DNA of 64,000 nucleotides from Ideonella sp. A 288 (lineage in GTDB: Bacteria > Pseudomonadota > Gammaproteobacteria > Burkholderiales > Burkholderiaceae_C): positions 1 to 64,000 of the forward strand of contig NZ_MWLO01000150.1 of assembly GCF_002198735.1 (NCBI RefSeq), in the 5' to 3' direction. The notes under the pieces are model-generated. The model saw only the letters and a program-made list of their open reading frames with translations, was not told the DNA's origin and did not search any database. This document shows positions 19,082-26,389 of the stretch, one piece after another. Every line of letters begins with the position of its first letter. Within the stretch, counting starts at the first letter, position 1. The position numbers were made by a program, and so were the translations under genes.

Positions 19082-20572
19082 ATGTCGCGGATCGGGTGGC
19101 TCGTCGATCTGGGCCGGGTGGCCGGCTGGTGCCTGGCTCTGCTGGTGGCCTGCGCGCCATCGGCCCGGGCGGCGGAATGCCCGCAGATCACCAGCTGGAG
19201 CACCCAGGACACGGCCTTCTTCCCGGTGCAGCGGGTGACCCGCGCCGAGCGCAGCAACACGCCAGGTCCCAACTACTTCACGCTGCTGGGCGAGCAGGAG
19301 CGAACACTGCGCACCACCTACTTCGTGATGACGGCCGGGCCCACCCTGACCGTCGACCGGCGCTTCTGGAACTCGGTGGGCGTGAGCCTGTTCTCGTTCG
19401 CCAGCGAGGCCGACGCCAAGGCCATGTTCAGGCGGGAGTACACCTCGTTCTTCCCGCTCAACGACGCCCGCTGGGGCTACGACGTGCTGCACGCCGAGCC
19501 GCTGGGCTTGATCGCCTGGTACGACAAGACGCCCGGCGCCCAGGAGATCCAGGCGATACGGCTGCACCGGCACACCCTCATCAGCGTCGTGCTGCACAGT
19601 GCCACGGCCACCGAGACGCTGCAGCAGGGCCTCGACGAACTGGAAAAGCGCGTGGTCCGCGCGATCGAACTCGTCGAGGCCCGTTGCAGTGGCAGCAGCA
19701 ACATCTACGCGCCGACCATCGCCATCGAAGGCGAGTTCGGCATGCCGCACCAGGCGGGATTCCAGCGGCGCCTGGCCGCCGGCAAGCTCGTGATCGTCGC
19801 GACCAACCAGGGTGGGCGCGACGAGCTCGACTGGTCCACGTTCCGGCTGTTCGTGGCCGGCGTCGACAAGACCGGCCATGTGCTGCAGTTGATCAATCAC
19901 CTGGCGTCCCGCGGCCGCCTCAAGCACGGCGTGCCGGACGACCAGCCCAACACCGAGTCCTACGAACTGCAACTGGACCCGAGCCAGCTCACCGGCGACC
20001 ACAACTTCTTCAACATCGCCTTCAACGGCACGTGGCCGGTGCAGTTGCGCCTGTGCAACCGGTCGGGGTTGTGCGGCCAGACCGACTACCAGCTGTACTT
20101 CGGGCCCTTCCTGGTCATCGACCCGTACTCGTTCGAGGACCGGCGGTGCCTGGACGGCAGCGCCAACGGGCCGATCCTGTTCAAGGCCAGCTGGGGCAAC
20201 CACGGCCACAGCAGCGTCAGCAACTTCTATGTCGCGCTCAGCCCGTCGCTGGCCCCCTGGGAAAGCTGGGTCGACAACTTCTACACCTTGACGCTCGATC
20301 TGGTCGCGGTGGAGGGCAAGCTGCACTGGATGCACTCGTCCTACGGCGTGCAGCCGGTGTTCCACAAGGCGCCGGTGGACCTGCCGACGGGCACGCTGGT
20401 GAGCGGCTATGCCGTGAGCACCCCCTCGCTGGCCTGGAACGCCGGCAACCGGGTGCTGCTGGGGGCCGGATCGCACTCGCTGGTGTACGGCGCGGTGGAC
20501 CTGAGCCCGGGGCTCGGCGAGGGCGCGGCGTGGCTCGGGTCCATGGTGGTGCGGCTGTGCGGCCCGAAGTGA
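19082..20572 (+). CDS. Large exported protein, unknown function
   Basis: 496 residues. A signal peptide is clear (hydrophobic core WCLALLVACAPSARA|AE, cleavage near residue 31). The mature protein is aromatic-rich and soluble-looking, with several cysteines spaced as if disulfide-bonded (CNRSGLCG; RRCLDG). Start is ATG 19082 with GGAG six bases before it; an in-frame TTG at 19067 has no better support. No domain recognised. Stands alone between the suy regulator and a convergent lipoprotein gene. Confidence 0.75.
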   Translation: MSRIGWLVDLGRVAGWCLALLVACAPSARAAECPQITSWSTQDTAFFPVQRVTRAERSNTPGPNYFTLLGEQERTLRTTYFVMTAGPTLTVDRRFWNSVGVSLFSFASEADAKAMFRREYTSFFPLNDARWGYDVLHAEPLGLIAWYDKTPGAQEIQAIRLHRHTLISVVLHSATATETLQQGLDELEKRVVRAIELVEARCSGSSNIYAPTIAIEGEFGMPHQAGFQRRLAAGKLVIVATNQGGRDELDWSTFRLFVAGVDKTGHVLQLINHLASRGRLKHGVPDDQPNTESYELQLDPSQLTGDHNFFNIAFNGTWPVQLRLCNRSGLCGQTDYQLYFGPFLVIDPYSFEDRRCLDGSANGPILFKASWGNHGHSSVSNFYVALSPSLAPWESWVDNFYTLTLDLVAVEGKLHWMHSSYGVQPVFHKAPVDLPTGTLVSGYAVSTPSLAWNAGNRVLLGAGSHSLVYGAVDLSPGLGEGAAWLGSMVVRLCGPK

Positions 20573-20657
20573 CACGGCGCGGCCGCCAGTCGCCACCGTG
20601 CCCTGGTGATGGGCTCGAGCCGCCGCACGCCGCTGGCGCCGGCACGCCTGGGCGCGC

Positions 20658-22127
20658 TCAGTTCAGCACGACGCCCGTGGCCTTCACCGGCGTGCGCCGG
20701 TCCTGCGTCGTGCCGTCGCCCAGTTGACCGCCCTGGTTGGCGCCCCACCCCCACAGGCTGCCGTCGGCCAGGCGGATGGACACGTGCTGCCAGCCGGCTG
20801 CCACGGCCGTGGCGGCGGCGGGCAGGCTCAATGCGGTGGGCACCGGCAGATCGGCACCGCCGCCATGGCCGTTCCACTGGCTGCCGCCCCAGCTGAAGAC
20901 GCGGCCGTCGCGCGTGAGCGCCACCGACGCGTCGGCCAGCGCCGCGATGCCGACGACGCCGGTGAGGCCGGGCACCGCGGTGGGCACGGCCAGGCCCGAC
21001 CGGCCGATCTGGCCGTTCCATTCGAGCACCGCGCCGGCGCGGGTGATCGCCAGGCAGTGCGACAGCTTGCAGGCGATGCGCCGGATGTCGGACAGGCCGG
21101 GCACGACCGCGGCCGTGCCCGTGTGCGTCTGCAGCGTGGTGTCGGTGGTGAAGCTGACGCGGGCCGTCCAGGCCAGTTCGCGCACCGAGCCGTCGGACAG
21201 GATGGCGGCCGGCCGCTGCCGCGCGCCATCCACGCTCGTCTCCAGCGCGGTGAGCGACACCACGCCGGCCAGGCCATCCACCACGCGCGGCGTGCTCACC
21301 GCGCCGCGGGTGGACGTGGTGAGCACGCCGGGCCAGTGCCACACGCTGCCGTCGTCGCGCAGCGCCAGCGCGTAGGTCTGGGTGGCCAGCGCCTGCTGCA
21401 CGCCGGACAAACCCGCCATGGCGCGCGGCGCCGGCACGTTGCCGTTGCCTTCGCTGCCGCCGAGCAGCCCGCCCGAGTTGACGCCCCAGCCGTGGAGCTG
21501 GCCGTCGGTGCCCACGGCCAGCGCATACAGGCGCCCCAGGTCGATCGAACTCGCCTGCAGGCCGGCCACCACGCGGAAGTGGCTGCCCGCGAGCTCGGTG
21601 GTCGGCGTGCGGTCCCAGGGCAGCCCACTGGCGCCCGACACCACGCTGCCGTCGGCGCGGCGTGCCAGCGTGATGTCGTAGCCCGCGGCCAGCGGCAGCG
21701 CCGACGAGCACGACGCAGGATCGACCTTGCAGGCATCGGCCGCCACCTGGGCCGCATAGTCGCTGGCCATTCCGAACGAGGTGAGCACCTGGTTGGTGAA
21801 CGGCCCGAGGCCGTAGACCTCGCCGCCCGCCGTCAGGCCCAGGTAATTGCCATTGGCGTAGCCGCGGATGGTGTAGTCCACGCCCTCGAAGCGCAGTGGC
21901 TGGTTCTGTGGCCCCTTGGCAAACAGCGCGGGGTAGGTGTACTCCGCCCAGTCGAACAGCGCCGTCGCGTCCACGGCCGAGGTGGCCTGCGGCGCGATGG
22001 CATCGGCCAGGGCCCGCGCGGTGCGCGTGGGCTGCGCCGACGGCGCGGGATCACCACCGCCGCAAGCGGCAAGGGTGACGACGGCACAGGCTGCCAGGGC
22101 ATGGGGCGCGGTGCGGCGCAGGGGCAT
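20658..22127 (-). CDS. RCC1-like repeat lipoprotein
   Basis: 489 residues. A lipobox (TLAAC|GGGD) at about residues 17-21 predicts an outer-membrane or periplasmic lipoprotein. The middle and C-terminal parts carry RCC1/BLIP-II-type beta-propeller repeats: LYALAVGTDGQLHGWGVNSGGLLGG, TYALALRDDGSVWHWPG, and the final HVSIRLADGSLWGWGANQGGQLGDGTT. Start ATG 22127 has GGAG upstream; the open frame extends 97 residues further without signal sequence. Such propellers mediate binding; no partner is evident. Confidence 0.85.
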   Translation of the reverse strand: MPLRRTAPHALAACAVVTLAACGGGDPAPSAQPTRTARALADAIAPQATSAVDATALFDWAEYTYPALFAKGPQNQPLRFEGVDYTIRGYANGNYLGLTAGGEVYGLGPFTNQVLTSFGMASDYAAQVAADACKVDPASCSSALPLAAGYDITLARRADGSVVSGASGLPWDRTPTTELAGSHFRVVAGLQASSIDLGRLYALAVGTDGQLHGWGVNSGGLLGGSEGNGNVPAPRAMAGLSGVQQALATQTYALALRDDGSVWHWPGVLTTSTRGAVSTPRVVDGLAGVVSLTALETSVDGARQRPAAILSDGSVRELAWTARVSFTTDTTLQTHTGTAAVVPGLSDIRRIACKLSHCLAITRAGAVLEWNGQIGRSGLAVPTAVPGLTGVVGIAALADASVALTRDGRVFSWGGSQWNGHGGGADLPVPTALSLPAAATAVAAGWQHVSIRLADGSLWGWGANQGGQLGDGTTQDRRTPVKATGVVLN

Positions 22128-22270
22128 GGCGGAAGGCTCCAGGGCGGTCAGGCCGACCGACCTGGGCGGCTGTGGGCGGATGCTAGGGGTTCGGGTCGAT
22201 CGGCGTCCACGGCGACCGCGCCAGCCCCCGTGCCCGCGGGGGGCGCGGTGCGACGCCCAGCGTGCCCGTG

Positions 22271-23512
22271 TCAGTGCGCGGACGTGCCCAGGCCGGGTGC
22301 CGGCAAAGGCGCCGTCAGTTGCCGCCGCAGGCGCGCCGCGGCGTTCAAGGCGCCCTCGAGATAACCCCCACCGCGCGCCGCCGTCTCGCTGCCACCGAAC
22401 AACAGGCGCCCGCCCCACAGCGGCTCGGTGAGGCCGGCGTGGCCGTACACGGGATGCGCGCCGGCCCGGGCCGCGTCGGCCAGGTCCATCGGGCTGCAGG
22501 TCCAGCGCTCGTCGGCCCAGTCCTGCAGGTGCAGCTCGCCATCGGACGCGTCGGGGCCGAACAGCATGCCCAGCTGGCTGTCGATCAGCATCGGCAGGCT
22601 GGCCTTCATGGCCCGGCGCGACGCCACGCCGAGCGCGAGAAACCCACCCAGCGCGGCACCCGCGACCCCCTGCGCCGGGCTGGGCCCAAGCACCGGCCCG
22701 ACATCGAACACCTCGGCCAGCACGGCCTGGGGGTGGACGACGCAGGCATTGCCGGTGTGGCCGATGTCGCGCCAGAACGGTCGCCCGTAGGCGACCGCGG
22801 CCTTGGCGGCCGTCGCCATCCAGGTGGGCGTGGCGCGCAGGGCGTCGACCACCGGCCGGGGCAGGCCCGGCTGGAAATCGACGGTGGCGTCGGCCACGCG
22901 CGGCGGCAGTGCCAGCACCACGCGCCGGGCCTGGACGAGCCGGGTGTCCCCGCTGCCGCCAGCCCCTTGCAGGTGCAGCGCGACATGGTCGCCACCGTCC
23001 AGCACGCGCTGCAGCGCCCAGCCCCGATGCAGCCTAGCCGCGGGCAGTGGCGAGGCCAGTGCGTCGACCAGGCCGCGCATGCCGCCGCTCAGGCGCCGCG
23101 CCCCACCGTGCAAGGCGCCGGGGCGCGCGGGCCCGCCTTCGACGGCCCGGCCCATGCCATCGACGGCCATCACGCGCGGCGCGCCGTGGGGGTCGTCGAG
23201 CCACAGCACGCGCCCGTCGTCGGGTTGATCCACCCAGGCCAGGTCCAGGTCCTCGACCAGCCGGGCCATCGACGGCTGGGTGTCGGGCCAGAACCAGCTG
23301 GGGCCCAGGTCGAGCGCCAGGCCCCGCTGGCTGGCCTGCGTGAGCACGCGGCCGCCCAGCCGGTCGCGGGCCTCGAACAAGGCCCAGTCGACCTGGCGGG
23401 CCTGCAGGCTGTGCGCCAGCGCCAGTCCGCACACGCCGCCACCGACGATGGCGACCTCGGGCATGGCTGGCGGACGTTCGACGCGGACGAGCTTGGGGGT
23501 GGCGGTGGACAT
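22271..23512 (-). CDS. Flavin-containing amine oxidase family protein
   Basis: 413 residues. FAD-dependent oxidase of amines or related substrates. Seen: dinucleotide motif VAIVGGGVCGLALAHSL at about residues 20-36 followed by LFEARDRLGGRVLT; the C-terminal FAD-binding block PLWGGRLLFGGSETAARGGGYLEGALNAAARL, characteristic of monoamine-oxidase-type enzymes. No signal peptide, so probably cytoplasmic. Start taken at ATG 23512; ATG 23464 (MPEVAIVGGG) is an alternative directly before the motif. Slightly shorter than typical family members (about 450). Substrate unknown. Confidence 0.85.
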   Translation of the reverse strand: MSTATPKLVRVERPPAMPEVAIVGGGVCGLALAHSLQARQVDWALFEARDRLGGRVLTQASQRGLALDLGPSWFWPDTQPSMARLVEDLDLAWVDQPDDGRVLWLDDPHGAPRVMAVDGMGRAVEGGPARPGALHGGARRLSGGMRGLVDALASPLPAARLHRGWALQRVLDGGDHVALHLQGAGGSGDTRLVQARRVVLALPPRVADATVDFQPGLPRPVVDALRATPTWMATAAKAAVAYGRPFWRDIGHTGNACVVHPQAVLAEVFDVGPVLGPSPAQGVAGAALGGFLALGVASRRAMKASLPMLIDSQLGMLFGPDASDGELHLQDWADERWTCSPMDLADAARAGAHPVYGHAGLTEPLWGGRLLFGGSETAARGGGYLEGALNAAARLRRQLTAPLPAPGLGTSAH

Positions 23513-23594
23513 CGGCGGACCTGGGGAAGTGGCGGCATCTTGCCCCATGCGAGCCGCGTGCCAGCCGGCGGCCAGGCCCGCCTGCGCCGTGTCC

Positions 23595-24293
23595 TCACGC
23601 CCCCAACAGCACCGCCAGGGCCACCAGGTCCGCCACCCGGTGGTGCGGTTGCCCGCGCGGCACCGACGGGTTCGGCGCGTCCGGCCGCTGCACCCAGGCC
23701 GCGCACAGCCCGGCGTCGAGCGCGCCGTCGACGTCGGTGGTGGCGTCGTCGCCGATGTGCAGCACCGCGGCCGGCTCGGCGCCGGCCCGCTTGCAGGCGG
23801 CATGGAAGATGGGCTCGGCGGGCTTGCCGATGCCGAACTCGCGCGCGCTGACGCTGGCCACGAAGTAGCGGCCCAGGCCGATGCGCCCGACGTCGGCATT
23901 GCCGTTGCTCAGCGCCACCAGCGGCCAGCGCGCGGCCAGGCGGTCGAGCGCGGGGCGCACGTCCTCGTACAGGTCCACCCGCTGGCGCTCGGCGAAGAAC
24001 GCCTCGAAGGCCGGCGCGGCCAGCGCAGGGTCGTCGCCGGCGGCCACCAGGGCGCGGCGGATGGTTTCCTGGCGCAGCGCGTTCAGGTCGTGCGCCAGGT
24101 GCGGCCACTCGCGCCCCACCGCCTCGCGCAGCGCCCGCATGGCTCGGGGCTCGTGCGCGGCGGCGGTGGCCGGGGCGTGCTGGCGCAGCCAATCCAGCAG
24201 CACGACTTCGGCGCGGCGGATGGTGGGCATCACCGGCCACAGCGTGTCGTCGAGGTCCAGTGTCAGCGCCTGCAACGGGATGGCCATGCTCAT
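23595..24293 (-). CDS. HAD-family hydrolase
   Basis: 232 residues. Seen: HAD motif I LTLDLDDTLWPV (nucleophile and acid Asp), motif II VALSNGN, motif III lysine in IGKPAEP, and motif IV IGDDATTDVDGALDAG. All catalytic positions are intact, so an active small-molecule phosphatase or related HAD enzyme is expected. An alpha-helical cap separates motifs I and II. Start ATG 24293 (MSMAIP) or 24287. Divergent from the LOG-family gene with 41 bases between starts. Confidence 0.9.
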   Translation of the reverse strand: MSMAIPLQALTLDLDDTLWPVMPTIRRAEVVLLDWLRQHAPATAAAHEPRAMRALREAVGREWPHLAHDLNALRQETIRRALVAAGDDPALAAPAFEAFFAERQRVDLYEDVRPALDRLAARWPLVALSNGNADVGRIGLGRYFVASVSAREFGIGKPAEPIFHAACKRAGAEPAAVLHIGDDATTDVDGALDAGLCAAWVQRPDAPNPSVPRGQPHHRVADLVALAVLLGA

Positions 24294-24334
24294 CGCGCGA
24301 TCGTAGCCTGCGGCGTTCGAGATAAGCTGCGCCC

Positions 24335-25240
24335 ATGAACGCCAAGCACGACGACCTCACCGCCCGCAACTTTCCCAGCGCCGAAGAGGACGCGCAGACC
24401 GCCGCGCCACTGTCGCTGTACGGTGGCCCGGAGAGCGCCTACCGCCTGGCCTTCACCGACACCGACTTCCTGCTGCGCGAGGAACTGCGGCCGGTGCGCA
24501 TGCAGCTGGAGCTGCTCAAGCCCGAGCTGGTGCAGGCCGAGCAGGGCATCGAGTCGACGATCGTCATCTTCGGCTCGGCCCGCATCCAGCCGCCGGACGT
24601 GGCCCGCGAGCGCCTGGCCGACGCGCAGGCCGGCGGCGACCCCGCGGCGGTGCGCCGCGCCGAGATGCAGCTGGCCATGAGCGGCTACTACGACGAGGCT
24701 CGGCGCTTCGCCGCACTGGTGACCGAACGCTCGCGCACGCTGGACACGCCCATCTACGTGGTCACCGGCGGTGGCCCCGGCATCATGGAGGCCGGCAACC
24801 GCGGCGCACACGAGGTGGGCGGCAAGAGCATCGGGCTGAACATCGTCCTGCCGCACGAGCAGGCGCCCAACCCCTACATCACGCCGGAGCTGTGCTTCCA
24901 GTTCCATTACTTCGCGCTGCGCAAGATGCATTTCCTGATGCGCAGCATCGCACTGGTGTGCTTCCCGGGCGGCTTTGGCACGCTGGACGAGCTGTTCGAG
25001 ACCATGACGCTGATCCAGACCGGCAAGAGCCGCCGCCGGCCGATCCTGCTGTTCGGGCGCGACTTCTGGGAAAGGCTCATCGACTTCCAGCACCTGGTGG
25101 ACACCGGCATGATCAGCGCCCCCGACCTGGGCCTGTTCCACTTCGTCGAGACCGCCGAAGACGCCTGGTCGCGCCTGGCCGAGCACTACGGCTTCGACCT
25201 GGCACCCACCCTGACCGGCGCGTTCGCCGACGACATCTGA
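24335..25240 (+). CDS. LOG family / TIGR00730 Rossmann-fold protein
   Basis: 301 residues. Family members include cytokinin riboside 5'-monophosphate phosphoribohydrolases and nucleotide 5'-monophosphate nucleosidases (PpnN-like). Seen: IVIFGSARIQPP near residue 78, VTGGGPGIMEAGNRGAHEVGGKSIG near 145, and PGGFGTLDELFETMTLIQTGK near 215 (the PGGxGTxxE signature). Complete; the long N-terminal extension before the Rossmann core is common in this sub-branch. Likely cytoplasmic nucleotide hydrolase. Confidence 0.88.
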   Translation: MNAKHDDLTARNFPSAEEDAQTAAPLSLYGGPESAYRLAFTDTDFLLREELRPVRMQLELLKPELVQAEQGIESTIVIFGSARIQPPDVARERLADAQAGGDPAAVRRAEMQLAMSGYYDEARRFAALVTERSRTLDTPIYVVTGGGPGIMEAGNRGAHEVGGKSIGLNIVLPHEQAPNPYITPELCFQFHYFALRKMHFLMRSIALVCFPGGFGTLDELFETMTLIQTGKSRRRPILLFGRDFWERLIDFQHLVDTGMISAPDLGLFHFVETAEDAWSRLAEHYGFDLAPTLTGAFADDI

Positions 25241-25397
25241 TCCGGCCGGTCGGTCCGGCGCCGCCGCACGCCGCCCTGCCGCGCGTGGCGGATGTCCCGG
25301 GTTTGCCCCCTTCGGGCCCGCCACCCGCCCCCCACGGCGCCAGCACCGGCGGGCGATGCAGTAAGCTGATCGCGGCTCAACCCTGGAGACCTCGGTC

Positions 25398-26189
25398 ATG
25401 TCCACGCTGGTTCGGCTGTTCATGGGCCTGGCCCTGGCCCTTGCCATGGCGCACCCCGCATGGGCCGCCGACAAGCCCGATTGCAGCCGCCCGCTGAGCC
25501 TGGCCCTGCACGACCACGGCCTGCTGTATTCCAGCCAGACCGGCGAGGGCATCGACAAGGATGTCGCCGACGAACTGATCCGGCGCAGCGGTTGCAAGGT
25601 GGGTGTCACAGTGATGCCGCGGGCGCGCATCTGGCAGTTGATCGAGTCCGGCGCGCTGGACTTCAGCCTGTCGGGCATCGGCAACCGGGCCCGTGACGAG
25701 TTCGCGTCGTTTGCGTGGTACTTTTCCAACAAGTACCACCTGCTGGTGCGCAACGACGCCCACATCCGCCGGCTGGCCGATTTCGAGGGCAACGCGGCGC
25801 TCAGGCTCGGCGCGATCCGCGGCTTTCGCTACAGCGCCACGGGCAACCGCCTGGTCGACCGGCTCGACGCCGAGCGTCGGGTCAGCTATGCCACGCACCT
25901 GGATTCGCTCTACCAGATCCTGATCGACAACCGCGTGCAGGCCATGATCATCGAGCCCTTCGATTACCCGGCGGTGGAAAGCGGCACCCTGCGCGAGCTG
26001 ACGACGATCCTCGAGTTCGACGACCCGCCGGTGCCGCACGGGCTGATCATGTCGAAGAAGGCCCTGGCGCCTGCGCAGCAGGCCGCCTGGCGGGCGCTGG
26101 TGGACGGCATGCGGGCCGACGGCACGGTGCAGCGCATCTTCGAAAAGCACTTCAGCGCAGACCTGGCGCGGTCGATGACCCGGTTCTAG
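25398..26189 (+). CDS. Periplasmic amino-acid-type solute-binding protein
   Basis: 263 residues with a clear signal peptide (LALAMAHPAWA|AD). Fold of the family-3 extracellular solute-binding proteins: SLALHDHGLLYS, GIDKDVADELIRRSGC, a central arginine in PRARIWQLIESGALDFSLSGIG and the lobe-swap region RLGAIRGFRYSATG. There is no ABC permease or ATPase nearby; the next gene is a membrane hybrid kinase, so it may be a sensory ligand-binding protein rather than a transport component (inference). Its stop codon falls at the left end of the 163-bp inverted-repeat element. Confidence 0.85.
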   Translation: MSTLVRLFMGLALALAMAHPAWAADKPDCSRPLSLALHDHGLLYSSQTGEGIDKDVADELIRRSGCKVGVTVMPRARIWQLIESGALDFSLSGIGNRARDEFASFAWYFSNKYHLLVRNDAHIRRLADFEGNAALRLGAIRGFRYSATGNRLVDRLDAERRVSYATHLDSLYQILIDNRVQAMIIEPFDYPAVESGTLRELTTILEFDDPPVPHGLIMSKKALAPAQQAAWRALVDGMRADGTVQRIFEKHFSADLARSMTRF

Positions 26190-26350
26190 TGCAGTGTTCG
26201 ACACCATGCAGCACATCAAACCGCGTCTTTGCCGCCCTGGCGTTGTTGCAAATCCTCGCGATGCCACTGGGCATCGCTGTGGTTTGCGCCTAGCCAGGAC
26301 GACAAATCCATCGGTTTTCTCAGTTGCTGCATGGCATCGAACACTGCACT
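26188..26350. mobile_element. 163-bp MITE-like element with 26-bp inverted ends
   Basis: The ends AGTGCAGTGTTCGACACCAT... (26188-26213) and the reverse complement at 26325-26350 match at 24 of 26 positions. Inside are further complementary segments: GCGATGCC-ACTG-GGCATCGC (26258-26277), flanked by GCAAATC/GGTTTGC. No coding potential. Terminal inverted repeats with a foldable interior suggest a non-autonomous transposable element or large repetitive palindrome. It begins in the stop codon of the binding-protein gene; no clear target duplication is seen. Confidence 0.6.
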
Positions 26351-26389
26351 GGCCGTCCCGCCGCATGTGAACAGGCCCTGCGCCCCGCG

